64,000 nt of DNA. It comes from Segnochrobactrum spirostomi (GTDB taxonomy: Bacteria > Pseudomonadota > Alphaproteobacteria > Rhizobiales > Segnochrobactraceae). Made by a program: the position numbers and the translations under genes. This document shows, one piece after another, positions 44,432-53,829 of the stretch. Where the stretch lies: the NCBI RefSeq assembly GCF_009600605.1, contig NZ_VWNA01000003.1, forward strand, positions 769,083 to 833,082, given 5' to 3'. The notes beneath the pieces are model-generated. The model was not told the origin of the DNA. It did no database searches and worked only from the letters and a program-made list of their open reading frames with translations. Position 1 is the first letter of the stretch; each line of letters begins with the position of its first letter.

Positions 44432-45355
44432 CCGCACATAATGGAGGCCGAGCGCGGGCGGCAGGCTCGCCCGCCGGCCGAACAGGACGAGGATCGCGAG
44501 CACCGCCGCGAACGGCAGCATCTGGATCACGTCGGTCGGGATATCGACGCCGGCGACCTGGAGCGCGGTGGTGATCGACAGGCAGGCGCCGAACAGGAGC
44601 GCGCCGAGCAGCACCCAGAGCGGCTTTCCGCGCGCCAGCATGGCGAGCACGATGCCGATGAAGCCGGCCCCGTTGGTCATGAACGGGATGAAGATGCCGG
44701 CGCCGACCTCGGCCATGAACGCGCCGCCGATGCCCGCCAGGAAGCCCGTCGTCAGCACCGCGAAGGTGCGCACCCGCACGACGTCGACGCCCGCCGCATC
44801 GAGCGCCGCCGGCTTGTCGCCCGCCGCCTGCAGGGCAAGGCCGAGCTGGGTCGAGCGAAAAACATAGGCGACGAACGGGACAGCCAGAATCGCCAGGTAG
44901 ACGATCGGCGGCCGGTTGAACAGCGCCGGGCCGATCGCGGGGATCGACGACAGACCGGGGATCGCCAGCGTCTCGACGGCCGGCAGGCGCGGATAGGACT
45001 GGGCGAACTGGAAATGGTGCAGGAGCGCGGTCAGACCTTCGGCTCCGAGCGTCAAGGCGATACCGATCACGATCTGGCTGAGGCCGAGGCGGACGCAGAA
45101 GATCGCCATCAGGAGCGCGACCGCCATGCCGCCGACCCCGCCGCCGAGAAAGCCGAGCCAGATTGAGCCGGTCTCATAGGCGATCAGGAAGCCGACATAG
45201 GCGCCGATCAGCATCATGCCCTCGATGCCGATATTGAGGACGCCGGCCTTCTCGGAGATCTGCTCGCCGAGGCCCGCGAGCAGGAGCGGCAGGCCCGCGG
45301 TGAGCGCGCCGAGAATGAGCGAGGTGAGGAATGCTTCGGTGAAGAGAGCCGACAT
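44420..45355 (-). CDS. BMP-type ABC importer permease (YufQ-like)
   Basis: A 311-residue permease of the second type in nucleoside/BMP-family ABC systems, with many hydrophobic helices and the motif EKAGVLNIGIEGMMLIGAY, a family hallmark. ATG at 45355 has GGAAG upstream; the alternative GTG at 45361 overlaps the previous stop. It ends the four-gene importer operon. Cargo: known members take up nucleosides, purines and xanthine-like compounds; location beside B6 genes raises a pyridine derivative as cargo. Confidence 0.88.
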   Translation of the reverse strand: MSALFTEAFLTSLILGALTAGLPLLLAGLGEQISEKAGVLNIGIEGMMLIGAYVGFLIAYETGSIWLGFLGGGVGGMAVALLMAIFCVRLGLSQIVIGIALTLGAEGLTALLHHFQFAQSYPRLPAVETLAIPGLSSIPAIGPALFNRPPIVYLAILAVPFVAYVFRSTQLGLALQAAGDKPAALDAAGVDVVRVRTFAVLTTGFLAGIGGAFMAEVGAGIFIPFMTNGAGFIGIVLAMLARGKPLWVLLGALLFGACLSITTALQVAGVDIPTDVIQMLPFAAVLAILVLFGRRASLPPALGLHYVRGAR

Positions 45356-45357
45356 GA

Positions 45358-46443
45358 TCACTTCCCCGCCGCGCGACGACGTTGGTCGAGATATTCGGTG
45401 ATGCCGAGCATCACCAGGAGGATTGCCACCACAACCAAGGTGAAGAAGTTCGGCACGCCGGTGCGCCGCGCCGCGCTCTCGCCACCGATCGACAAGACCG
45501 AGAACAGGAAGACGAAGGCGATCGAGGCGAAGCCGTTGAAGCGGGCGAGAAACACGAGCGGCACGACGGTCAGGCTGTAGGCGGGGTTCCAGTCGGCGCG
45601 GACATTGCCCTGCACGCCGAGGATCTCGACCGCCCCGCCGAGCCCCGACAGCGCCGCGGAGATGGCGAAGACGGCAACGGTGAGCGCCGGCACCGGCAGG
45701 CCGGCATGGATCGCCGCCCGCGGGTTCGCCCCGACGATCCGAAGCTTCAGCCCGAAGGCGGTGCGGGTCATCACCAGATGGACCAAGATGATCGCGGCGA
45801 GGCCGATCAGGAGGCCCGACGAGATCGTGGTATCGAACAGACGCGGCAACCGGTCGGCGACCGCGAGCGTGCGGGTCTGCGGCACTGTCGTCGCGGGGTC
45901 ACGGAAGGCGAGTTTGACGAGCACGTTGGCGAACGAGACGCCGAGAAAGGTCATCATCAGCGTGGTGATGATCTCGTTGACGCCCTGATAGGCCTTGAGG
46001 AGCGCCGGCAGCACCGACCACGCCGCACCGACGGCCGCACCGACGACCAGGCAAACGACGAGCGTCGCCCAATCCGGCAGCACGTGGATGAGGAGCGGTG
46101 CGAGCGCGGCGACCACCACGGCGCTGAGCAGGAACTGGCCGTCGCCGCCCAGATTCCAGATCCCGGCGCGGAACGCCACGATGAGACCGGAGGCGATGAG
46201 GAGGAGCGGCGCCATTCGCGTCAGCGTCGCCTGGACGCCGTAGGGCGACAGCAGCCCGCGCTCGACCACGTAGGAATAATAGGCGAGCGGATTGACGCCG
46301 AGCGCGAGCAGCACGAGGCCGGACAGCACCAGGGCTCCGACGACGGGGACGAGGGCCATCGCGACGAGCCGGAGCCGCGCCCGAAGCGCCTCGGTGCGGG
46401 GAGTGAGGACGGCATCGCCGCCGATCTGGACGCTATCCGTCAT
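45358..46443 (-). CDS. BMP-type ABC importer permease (YufP-like)
   Basis: A 361-residue permease, first type in BMP-family systems, with FRAGIWNLGGDGQFLL near residue 95, MMTFLGVSFANVLVK, and GANPRAAIHAGLPV. About ten hydrophobic segments. Overlaps the ATPase stop by ATGA at 46440-46443 and ends two bases before the next start. Confidence 0.88.
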   Translation of the reverse strand: MTDSVQIGGDAVLTPRTEALRARLRLVAMALVPVVGALVLSGLVLLALGVNPLAYYSYVVERGLLSPYGVQATLTRMAPLLLIASGLIVAFRAGIWNLGGDGQFLLSAVVVAALAPLLIHVLPDWATLVVCLVVGAAVGAAWSVLPALLKAYQGVNEIITTLMMTFLGVSFANVLVKLAFRDPATTVPQTRTLAVADRLPRLFDTTISSGLLIGLAAIILVHLVMTRTAFGLKLRIVGANPRAAIHAGLPVPALTVAVFAISAALSGLGGAVEILGVQGNVRADWNPAYSLTVVPLVFLARFNGFASIAFVFLFSVLSIGGESAARRTGVPNFFTLVVVAILLVMLGITEYLDQRRRAAGK

Positions 46444-48026
46444 GCCGCAACGCCACTCATCAGTTCGCCGACCCGGTTGCGGGCCTCGCCGTCGTTGGGA
46501 ACCACCCCGACCACCCGCCCGCCCGACATGACGGCGATCCGGTCGGAGAGCTCGAGCACCTCCTCGAGGTCGGTCGAAATCAGCACCACCGCGAGGCCGC
46601 GATCGGCGGCGTCGCGAATGCGCTGGCGGGTCGCGCGGATGTTCTGCACGTCGAGACCGTAGGTCGGCTTGGCGAAGATCACCGCGCGCGCCTCACCGGA
46701 GAGCTCCCGGGCGAGCAGCGCCTTCTGGATGTTGCCGCCGGAGAGCTTGCCGATGGCGGTCTCGATGCCCGGCGTGCGGACGTCGAATTCAGAGACAAGC
46801 CGGCGCGCGTGGGCGGCGATCGGTTCGGGTCGCTCGATGCCGCGCAGCCAGAACGGCGCTTCGCCGACCTGCTTTAGGAGCAGGTTCAGGGAGATCGGAA
46901 ACGCCCCGACGGTGCCCTCGCTGAGGCGGTCGTCGGTGACGTAGCGCAGGCCGCGGCGGCGGCGATCGCCGACGTCGAGCCGTTCGATCGCCTCGCCGGC
47001 GAGGCGGATGGCCCCGGCCGCGAGGCGCCGCTGGCCGGCGAGCGCCTCGGCGAACTGCTTCTGTCCGTTGCCGTCGATGCCCGCGAGGCCGACGATCTCG
47101 CCGGCCGCGACCGAGAGGTCGATACCGCTCACCGGCACCGCCGCGTCTTCGACCGCGAGGCCGGCGATCTCGAGGATCGGCGCGGAGGAGGCCATACGCC
47201 GGCGCGCCGGCTTCGCCGCGGCGTCGGCCGCCGCGATGTCCGTGCCGAACATCAGGCGGATGATCTCGGCCGTCGCCGCCGCCGAGCCGAGGGCCGCGAG
47301 GCGCTCCGGCGCGATCTCGCCCACCTTGCGCCCGAGGCGCAGCACGGTGATGCGGTGGCCGAAGGCGAGGGCCTCGTTGAGCTTGTGGGTGATGAAGACG
47401 ACGGAAAGGCCGAGCTTGACGAGCCGCCCCATCAGCGCGCCGAGGTCCTCGGCCCCCTTCGGCGTCAGCATCGCCGTCGCCTCGTCGAGGATGAGGACGC
47501 GGCTCCCGCGCATCAAGGCGCGGACGATCTCGACCTGCTGCTGTTCGCCGAGGGAGAGCGATCCGACCTTGGCATTGGGGTCGATCTTGACGCCGATATC
47601 GGCGCACACCGCGGCCATCTTGGCGGCGACGGCGGCGCGGTCCGGCCGCGACCACCAGCGGCGGCCGAGCGCGATGTTGTCGACGACGCTGAGCGAGGGC
47701 ACCAGCATCGAGTGCTGGAAGACGGTTCCGATGCCGAGCTCGAGCGCGCGGGCCGGGGAATCGATGCGCTGCTCATGGCCGTCGATGAGAATGCCGCCTT
47801 CGTCCGGCACCTGGATGCCGGAGAGCATGCCGACCAAGGTCGACTTGCCGGCCCCGTTCTCGCCGAGCAGAACATGGACCTCGCCGGGCCAAAGATCGAA
47901 CGCGACGCGATCGTTCGCCACCACGCCTGGGAAGCGTTTGGTGACGTGATCGAGGGTCACGATCGGGCGCAGGCTGGCGCCGGCCGTGTGCGGCGGAGGG
48001 GCGGAATGGGAAGCGGACAGCGTCAT
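46440..48026 (-). CDS. BMP-type ABC importer double ATPase (YufO-like)
   Basis: A 528-residue protein with two ABC domains, as in sugar and nucleoside importers. Domain 1 has Walker A GENGAGKST and signature LSLGEQQQVEIVRAL with Walker B VLILDEATAML; domain 2 has the degenerate Walker A region GIDGNGQKQ and signature LSGGNIQKALLAREL. The degenerate second Walker A is normal for this class. Start at 48026 (MTLSASHS). It energises the two permeases that follow. Confidence 0.9.
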   Translation of the reverse strand: MTLSASHSAPPPHTAGASLRPIVTLDHVTKRFPGVVANDRVAFDLWPGEVHVLLGENGAGKSTLVGMLSGIQVPDEGGILIDGHEQRIDSPARALELGIGTVFQHSMLVPSLSVVDNIALGRRWWSRPDRAAVAAKMAAVCADIGVKIDPNAKVGSLSLGEQQQVEIVRALMRGSRVLILDEATAMLTPKGAEDLGALMGRLVKLGLSVVFITHKLNEALAFGHRITVLRLGRKVGEIAPERLAALGSAAATAEIIRLMFGTDIAAADAAAKPARRRMASSAPILEIAGLAVEDAAVPVSGIDLSVAAGEIVGLAGIDGNGQKQFAEALAGQRRLAAGAIRLAGEAIERLDVGDRRRRGLRYVTDDRLSEGTVGAFPISLNLLLKQVGEAPFWLRGIERPEPIAAHARRLVSEFDVRTPGIETAIGKLSGGNIQKALLARELSGEARAVIFAKPTYGLDVQNIRATRQRIRDAADRGLAVVLISTDLEEVLELSDRIAVMSGGRVVGVVPNDGEARNRVGELMSGVAA

Positions 48027-48147
48027 GATCGGGACGAACTCTCGGCCGCGCCCCCATCGGAGGGCGACGGCGAAGGACAGGGACGCCCCGCAGGGGCGCC
48101 CGAGACGGGGGCGACGCGAACACCGTCGCGCCGCCCGCCGGCGATCC

Positions 48148-49176
48148 TCACTGCGCAGTCGGCAATTGCTGCACGAGCTTGTGGACACTGTCGGCGTCGA
48201 AGTGCGGCGTGACCTTGATCTTGCCGTCGACGATGTCCTGACGCAGCGCCTCGATCTGGGTCCAGACGTCGTCGGGGATGTGGCTCGTCTTCAGAAGCTT
48301 GACCGAGCCGTCGGCCAGATGAATGTCGTAATTGTGCGTACCGTATTTGTCGGCCTTGATGTCCGAGATCATCGCCGTATAGACCGGCGTCAGGTTCCAG
48401 ACCACCGAGCTCAAGAGATTGCCCTTGTCGATCGGGGTCTTGTCGCCGATGACGTCGATGAAATAGACCTTGCCGCCGTCGGTCGCCTTGTTGGTCTCGA
48501 CCGCCTGAAGCATGCCGAAGCTCGAGCCGTTGCCCTGGCCGAAGATGATGTCGGCGCCCGCGGCGATCAGCGCCTCGGTGACGCGCTTGCCGCCGGCCGC
48601 ATCCGAATAGGCCGCCGGGCCGATCACCGCATAGCGCACCACGATGCCCGGCTTCTCCGCCTTGGCGCCTTCCGCGAACGCCGCGGACTGGGCGTTCCAC
48701 GACGGAGGCTCGCCGGAGACGACGATGCCGACGGTGCCGGTGCGCGACATCTTCGCCGCGAGGCGGCCGGCGAGATAGGCGCCCTCGTGACCGCTCGCGG
48801 TGTAGTCGGCGACGAGGCCGGCTTTAAGCGCATCCGGACGGTCCACGATCGCGACCGGAACCTTCATCTCCTCGCCCACTTCCGGCGCGGCGGTGTTGTA
48901 GCCGCTGGCATGGGCAATCAGGAGCCCGGCGCCGTCCTCGGCGAGTTCGCGAAGCGTCGGGCGCACGTCGCCGTAGCCGAGATTGTCGGCGACCATCACC
49001 TTGATGCCGGCCGCGGCGCCGGCCGCCTTGGCGGCGTCGATGCCCTGCTGGTTCCAGCCATAATCGGTGCCGGCTTCCGGCGTCAGGATCGCGATCGCCT
49101 TCAGTTCCGCCGCACCCGCCATCGGCGCCAGGCCGATCAGCGCGAGCGCCACACTGCAAAGAAGAAGCTTACGCAT
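48148..49176 (-). CDS. BMP family substrate-binding protein
   Basis: A 342-residue binding protein of the basic membrane protein/PnrA family. Signal peptide residues 1-22 (cleavage after AGA). The mature part has GTDYGWNQQGIDAAK, HASGYNTAAPEV and IIFGQGNGSSFG, as in nucleoside-binding relatives. First gene of the importer operon, 121 bp before the ATPase. Ligand unknown; vitamin B6, another pyridine or a purine are the main options. Its 5' region faces the secreted protein gene at 49306. Confidence 0.88.
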   Translation of the reverse strand: MRKLLLCSVALALIGLAPMAGAAELKAIAILTPEAGTDYGWNQQGIDAAKAAGAAAGIKVMVADNLGYGDVRPTLRELAEDGAGLLIAHASGYNTAAPEVGEEMKVPVAIVDRPDALKAGLVADYTASGHEGAYLAGRLAAKMSRTGTVGIVVSGEPPSWNAQSAAFAEGAKAEKPGIVVRYAVIGPAAYSDAAGGKRVTEALIAAGADIIFGQGNGSSFGMLQAVETNKATDGGKVYFIDVIGDKTPIDKGNLLSSVVWNLTPVYTAMISDIKADKYGTHNYDIHLADGSVKLLKTSHIPDDVWTQIEALRQDIVDGKIKVTPHFDADSVHKLVQQLPTAQ

Positions 49177-49305
49177 CTTTGTGTTCCCCTGTTTCCGAAC
49201 GATGTTCTCTGGTGGCTTATTTTGTAATTGTAGTTTCGATTGTTCTTTTAGACGTCCCCGACTATTGTTATTTAAACTCCATGTTTCCCGCGGAGATCAA
49301 TAGAG
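49177..49305. promoter_or_regulatory. AT-rich divergent promoter region
   Basis: A 129-bp gap, far richer in A and T than its surroundings, separates the divergent BMP gene and the secreted protein gene. It must hold promoters for both directions. I cannot assign precise boxes. A GGAGA before the ATG at 49306 is visible. Confidence 0.45.
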
Positions 49306-49800
49306 ATGTCGGATTTTTTAGCGCGCAGCGCGGCCGTCGCCCTTCTCGTGACGAGCGTGCTGGTGGGATGGGGTTCGGGCACAGGCCCGCTCGCCACCGG
49401 CACAGCCCAAGCCGAGGAGGCCATGGTTGTGCAGCGTGGCACGGAAGGGCTGAGTCCGGTGCCGTTCCGCGTGGCGAACCAGTCCGATCAAGCCATCGTC
49501 TGCGCCGCGGCAACAGCGCACTGGTACTCGATCGAGATCGGACGAGCTCAACCAAATACGGAATTGGTTGAGACGATTTGGTCGAAGCCGGCGACCGGCG
49601 AAGTGTTTGCCCTCAACACACACGAGGACCACATGCCGATCCAGACGCTGTGGTGCGGCCTCGCCGGCGCGGACGTCTCGACCCGCACCGAGATTCGCCT
49701 CGAGCGGAAGATCGGCGTGAAGGAACCCGCGATCAGCCTGACCTGCACGAGCGATCCGGCGGCCCACAGGCTGGCGTGCCGCCGCCTGGGCGCCGAATGA
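49306..49800 (+). CDS. Secreted protein of unknown function
   Basis: A 164-residue protein with a signal peptide (about residues 1-36, ending TAQAEE). The mature part has four Cys (VCAAA, LWCGL, LTCTS, LACRR), suggesting two disulfides, and a beta-rich pattern (VPFRVANQSDQAIVC, HWYSIEIGRAQP, TEIRLERKIG). I do not know the family. GGAGA precedes the ATG. Within the gene lies a 9-bp inverted repeat, CTCAACCAA and TTGGTTGAG (49547-49572), resembling the block before ppaT. Not obviously linked to either neighbouring pathway. Confidence 0.65.
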   Translation: MSDFLARSAAVALLVTSVLVGWGSGTGPLATGTAQAEEAMVVQRGTEGLSPVPFRVANQSDQAIVCAAATAHWYSIEIGRAQPNTELVETIWSKPATGEVFALNTHEDHMPIQTLWCGLAGADVSTRTEIRLERKIGVKEPAISLTCTSDPAAHRLACRRLGAE

Positions 49801-50269
49801 TCGGCCGGGTCGTCCGATGATCCGCATACCGACCTCCCCCGCAGTTCGATGACCGCGCCGAAGCGTCCGTGTTTCTCAACCAAAAAGCCAGAACCAAACG
49901 ATCTGGTCAAGAGAATGGGCGGCCATTCCGGTCGTTCCAGAAATTCCAACACGATTGTCGCCACTGACGCTGCCTCATTTAGCGGCAGCGTAAATCGTGA
50001 AAAACTCAATGTTTCTGGGCATCAATCCGGAACATTTTGCTGCCGTTGAACAACAAAGTTTCAAATTTCGCGGTCGAGACTAAATTTTGGGCCCCGACCG
50101 CTCCCGCGATTGGGGCTTGACCATTTTCGGCGATTAATGGTTGGATCATGCCACCCGAGCCCGACACGAGCGTGCGCCGCCGGTTGCCCCGCGCCGCCCC
50201 GCCGATGTGCCTGACCAAGGACTACCAGAAGAGCGTCCGGGAAGCGGGTCCTTCAGAGGAGAGCGGACG
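49801..50269 (+). promoter_or_regulatory. 469-bp control region before the pyridine operon
   Basis: No gene is visible; base composition is lower in GC. It contains a third CTCAACCAAA ... TGGTCAAG block (49875-49911), an AAATTT-rich dyad near 50053-50088, and ACCATT (50120-50125) paired with AATGGT (50136-50141) as a 6-bp inverted repeat. A TTGACC at 50117-50122 overlaps that repeat. These are plausible operator and promoter pieces for the operon beginning at 50270. Confidence 0.5.
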
Positions 50270-51757
50270 ATGAACGCGCAAACACAGACACGGGATGTGC
50301 CGGTCGCACACAAGCTGAAGACCGGAGCCGAATTCAAGGCGACGCTCGACGACGGACGCGCCATCTGGGTGAACGGCAAGCGGATCGCGAGCGTGTTCGA
50401 GGAGCCCGCGCTCGCCGCCGGCGTCGATCTCGTCGCCTCGATGTTCGACGACCAGTTCAAGCCGGAATTCGCGGACGCCACCACCTGCATCGACCCCGAC
50501 AGCGGCGCGATCGTCAGCCGCGCCTGGCAGGTGCCGCGCACGATCGAAGACCTCGCCGATCGCCGCAAGCTGATCGAATATACGAGCCTCAAGACCGCCG
50601 GCACCTTCGGCCGCCCGCCCGACCTCGCCCCGGCGATCGCCGTCGGCCTCCTCGCCTACCTGCCGACCTTCAAGGCGAAGAAGTCGCTGATCGATGGTTG
50701 CGCGCCGGATTTCGCCGAGAACATCGAGCGCTACGTCGCCTTCGGCCGCGACAACAACCTGACCGCCTCCGAAAGCCTGACCGGCCCGCAGAACGACCGC
50801 TCGTCGGCCAAGGGCTCGGAGTCCTCGCTCCTCAAGGTCAAGAACGTCGAGAAGGGCGGCATCCGCATCTCCGGCGCCAAGACCGTCGGCTCCATCTCGG
50901 CCCAGGCCAACGAGATCTTCTTCACCAACCTCGGCGGCATCCGCGAGACGCCGGCGGAGGCGTGCATCTGGGCGTCGGTTCCGATCGCCTCGGACGGCAT
51001 CAAGCTCATCTCGCGCGAGATGGTCTCCCATCCCGGCGCCGACCCGTTCGACCATCCGATCGCGAGCCTCGGCGAGGAAGCCGACCAGTTCATCGTCTTC
51101 GACAACGTGTTCGTACCGACCGACCGGATCTTCAATCTCGGCGATCCGACCGCGATGCAATATTACGGGCCGGTCTGCGTGTTCGCCCACTGGCACGTGC
51201 TGACCCGCCTCGCCGTCAAGGCGGAGCTCTTCGTCGGCGCCGGCCAGCTCGTGCTCGACGTGCTCGGCACCGGCCACATTCCGGCGGTGCAGGGCATGCT
51301 CGGCGAGCTCATCGAATATGCCCAGACGCTGCGCGCCTTCATCTACGCGGCCGAAGCCAAGGCGAAGCCGACCGAGGGCGAGGTGATGGCGCCGGATGTC
51401 GGTATGCTCACCGCCGGACGGCTCTATTCGATCCAGCACTACCCCCGCATCATCCACACGCTCCAGGAGCTGTGCGGCCAGGGCCTCGTGATGCGCTTCG
51501 GCAAGGCGGCGTTCGAGAACCCGGACATCGGCCATCACCTCAAGGACCTGTTGCCCGGCAAGGGCGTCAGCGCCGAGGTGAAGGAGCAATTGATGAACTT
51601 CATCTGGGACATGACCTCGAGCTCGCTCGCCGGCCGCGTCGCACTGTTCGAGAACGTGAACGCGAGCCCGGCTCCCCGGCTGCGCGAACGCCTCTACAAC
51701 GAGGTGAAGCGCGACCGCTTCGTCGAGCAGGTGAAGACGCTCGCGCGCATGCCCTGA
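50270..51757 (+). CDS. HpaB family two-component flavin monooxygenase
   Basis: A 495-residue oxygenase of the 4-hydroxyphenylacetate 3-hydroxylase (HpaB) family, which uses reduced FAD from a partner reductase. Typical features: the N-terminal helical domain (YTSLKTAGTFGRPPDL), middle domain SESLTGPQNDRS and ISGAKTVGSISAQANEIFF, and C-terminal region with CGQGLVMRFGKAAF. The partner is likely the flavin reductase at 55100-55654. As the first gene of an operon with NicX, it probably hydroxylates a hydroxypyridine to 2,5-dihydroxypyridine, replacing NicC/HspB, but this is inference. ATG at 50270 follows AGAGGAGAG. Confidence 0.85.
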   Translation: MNAQTQTRDVPVAHKLKTGAEFKATLDDGRAIWVNGKRIASVFEEPALAAGVDLVASMFDDQFKPEFADATTCIDPDSGAIVSRAWQVPRTIEDLADRRKLIEYTSLKTAGTFGRPPDLAPAIAVGLLAYLPTFKAKKSLIDGCAPDFAENIERYVAFGRDNNLTASESLTGPQNDRSSAKGSESSLLKVKNVEKGGIRISGAKTVGSISAQANEIFFTNLGGIRETPAEACIWASVPIASDGIKLISREMVSHPGADPFDHPIASLGEEADQFIVFDNVFVPTDRIFNLGDPTAMQYYGPVCVFAHWHVLTRLAVKAELFVGAGQLVLDVLGTGHIPAVQGMLGELIEYAQTLRAFIYAAEAKAKPTEGEVMAPDVGMLTAGRLYSIQHYPRIIHTLQELCGQGLVMRFGKAAFENPDIGHHLKDLLPGKGVSAEVKEQLMNFIWDMTSSSLAGRVALFENVNASPAPRLRERLYNEVKRDRFVEQVKTLARMP

Positions 51758-51871
51758 TCGGGCGTCGCGACCGGCGAAGCCGCGCCACATCCGCCGGGCC
51801 CCTCTCGGGCCCGGCCCGGACCAACGAGCGGGGCGCCAAGCGCGCCTCGCGGCGGAACGGGGAGACGCGCC

Positions 51872-52336
51872 ATGGTGCGCGAAACGGTCGGGACGGAACC
51901 GCCGGGCGGGGATGTCGTCGGCGCCTTCTATGATGCCTACAATGCCGGAAACGCCACGGCCGCGGCGGCGCTCTATGCCGATGACGGCTGGCACGAGGAG
52001 GCGCACAACGGCGCCCGCCGTGCCGGGCGGCAGGCTCTGCGCGAAGGGCTCGAGCGCTTCTTCGCCTTCCTGCCCGACGCCCGTTGGGAGCGCCGCGAGC
52101 AGATCGCCGCCGGCGCGTCCGTCGCCGTCGTCTATACCCTGACTGGCCATCTCGGCATCGACCTCAAGGGCGCGCCGACCAAAGGGCGCCCGATCACACT
52201 CGACGGCATCCACGTCTTCGAGATTGCGGACGGCGCCATCGTCGGGACCCGCGATTATTGGGACCCGACCGCGTTCGGCCGTCAGATCGCAACCACACCC
52301 GCGACGGGGACCGGCGCGAGGGAGCCTGGCGCATGA
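51872..52336 (+). CDS. SnoaL/NTF2-like protein
   Basis: A 154-residue NTF2-fold protein (SnoaL-like polyketide cyclase family) with VVGAFYDAYNAGNATAAAALYADDGWHEE at the start and ADGAIVGTRDYWDP at the end, both typical. These cone-shaped proteins act as isomerases, hydratases or hydrolases. Stop overlaps the amidase start (ATGA). A role on a ring-opened or unsaturated intermediate is possible. Confidence 0.82.
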   Translation: MVRETVGTEPPGGDVVGAFYDAYNAGNATAAAALYADDGWHEEAHNGARRAGRQALREGLERFFAFLPDARWERREQIAAGASVAVVYTLTGHLGIDLKGAPTKGRPITLDGIHVFEIADGAIVGTRDYWDPTAFGRQIATTPATGTGAREPGA

Positions 52337-53829
52337 CGGACGAACCCGCCGACCTCGACGCCGCGACGCCGACGACCCCGCGCCACGCCGGCTTCGCCGA
52401 GTACGAAGCCTATGACGCGACCGGGCTCGCCGCCCTCGTGCGCACCGGGGATGTGACGCCGGACGAGCTCCTCGATGCCGCCCTGTCGCGGATCGAAGCC
52501 CACGAGCCGGCGCTCCACGCCCTCGTCCACCGCTTCGAGGATCGCGGCCGCCAGGCGATCGCCGCAGGCCTGCCCGACGGTCCGTTCACGGGCGTGCCGT
52601 TCCTGCTCAAGAACACCGGGCTCGAACTCGAAGGCACCATCCTTTCGACCGGCTCGCGCCTGTTCGCGGACGCGGTCTCGCCGCGCACCGGCACGCTGGT
52701 CGCGCGATACGAGGCGGCGGGGCTCGTGCTCATCGCCAAGTCGAACACGCCCGAGTTCGCGCTGAGCTTCACGACCGAGCCCGACGCCTTCGGCCCGAGC
52801 CGCAATCCGTGGGATATATCCCGCAGCCCCGGCGGCTCGTCGGGCGGCTCCACAGCCGCCGTGGCCGCCGGCTACGTTCCGATGGCGAACACGTCGGACG
52901 GCGCCGGCTCGACCCGCCTCCCCGCCTCCCATTGCGGCCTGTTCGGCTTCAAGCCGAGCCGCATGCTGAACCCGCTCGGGCCGATCGCCGTCGAGGCGAT
53001 CGCCGGCATGTCGACGCCCCACGCGGCGAGCTGGAGCGTGCGCGACAACGCCGCCCTGCTCGACGCCACCGCGGGCCCCGACATCGGCGACCCTTACGCC
53101 GTGCCGCTCGGCGCGGAGAGCTACCTGAGCGAGGTGGGACGCGAGCCCGGCCGTCTCCGGATCGGCTTCACCCCCGCCTCCCCGCTCGGAACGCCTGTCG
53201 ACCGCGAATGCGTCCGGGTCGCCTGCGAAGCCGCCGACCTCTGCGTCGAACTCGGCCATCACGTCGAGGAATGCGAGGCCGGCTACGACGCCCATGCCCT
53301 GATGGCGGCGTGGCGTATCATCGTCGGCGTCAATGTCGCGCCGGCGGTCGAGATGCGCGGCAAGGCGCTCGGCATCGCCGACCCGCTGAGCCTCCTCGAA
53401 CCCGTCAACGCAGAATGGGTCGAGGAGGCGCGGCGCCTACCGGCGACGGCCTATCTCGGCGCCGTCAATACGCTGCACCAGACCGCTCGGGCGCTCGGCC
53501 GCTTCTTCCAGCGCTACGACATCCTGCTGTCGCCGACCGCCGCGGAGCTGCCGCCACCGCTCGGGGCGCTCGCGGGCGCGGGCAAGAGCCTCGATCGCTT
53601 TTACGAGGCGTTCTGGACCCATGCCCCCTTCACCTGCGCCTTCAACGCGGCGGGGTGCCCGGCGATGAGCGTGCCGCTCGGGCACTCGACCTCGGGGCTC
53701 CCGATCGGCGCGCATTTCGGCGCCGGCTTCGGGCGCGACGGTCTCCTGTTCCGCCTCGCCGGCCAGATCGAACGGGCGCGCCCCTGGTTCGGCCGACGGC
53801 CGCCGCTCGGTCTCGGGGGCACCGCATGA
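52333..53829 (+). CDS. Amidase signature family hydrolase 1
   Basis: A 498-residue amidase signature enzyme. Catalytic Lys in FLLKNT near residue 92, the Gly/Ser-rich loop PGGSSGGSTAA with cis-Ser, and nucleophile Ser in GAGSTRLPAS near residue 196. The usual DTGGS is here DGAGS, a mild departure that keeps the nucleophile. Overlaps both neighbours by ATGA, so tightly coupled. In a maleamate-type pathway such an enzyme could hydrolyse maleamate or remove a carboxamide from a pyridine; not decided. Confidence 0.88.
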   Translation: MTDEPADLDAATPTTPRHAGFAEYEAYDATGLAALVRTGDVTPDELLDAALSRIEAHEPALHALVHRFEDRGRQAIAAGLPDGPFTGVPFLLKNTGLELEGTILSTGSRLFADAVSPRTGTLVARYEAAGLVLIAKSNTPEFALSFTTEPDAFGPSRNPWDISRSPGGSSGGSTAAVAAGYVPMANTSDGAGSTRLPASHCGLFGFKPSRMLNPLGPIAVEAIAGMSTPHAASWSVRDNAALLDATAGPDIGDPYAVPLGAESYLSEVGREPGRLRIGFTPASPLGTPVDRECVRVACEAADLCVELGHHVEECEAGYDAHALMAAWRIIVGVNVAPAVEMRGKALGIADPLSLLEPVNAEWVEEARRLPATAYLGAVNTLHQTARALGRFFQRYDILLSPTAAELPPPLGALAGAGKSLDRFYEAFWTHAPFTCAFNAAGCPAMSVPLGHSTSGLPIGAHFGAGFGRDGLLFRLAGQIERARPWFGRRPPLGLGGTA

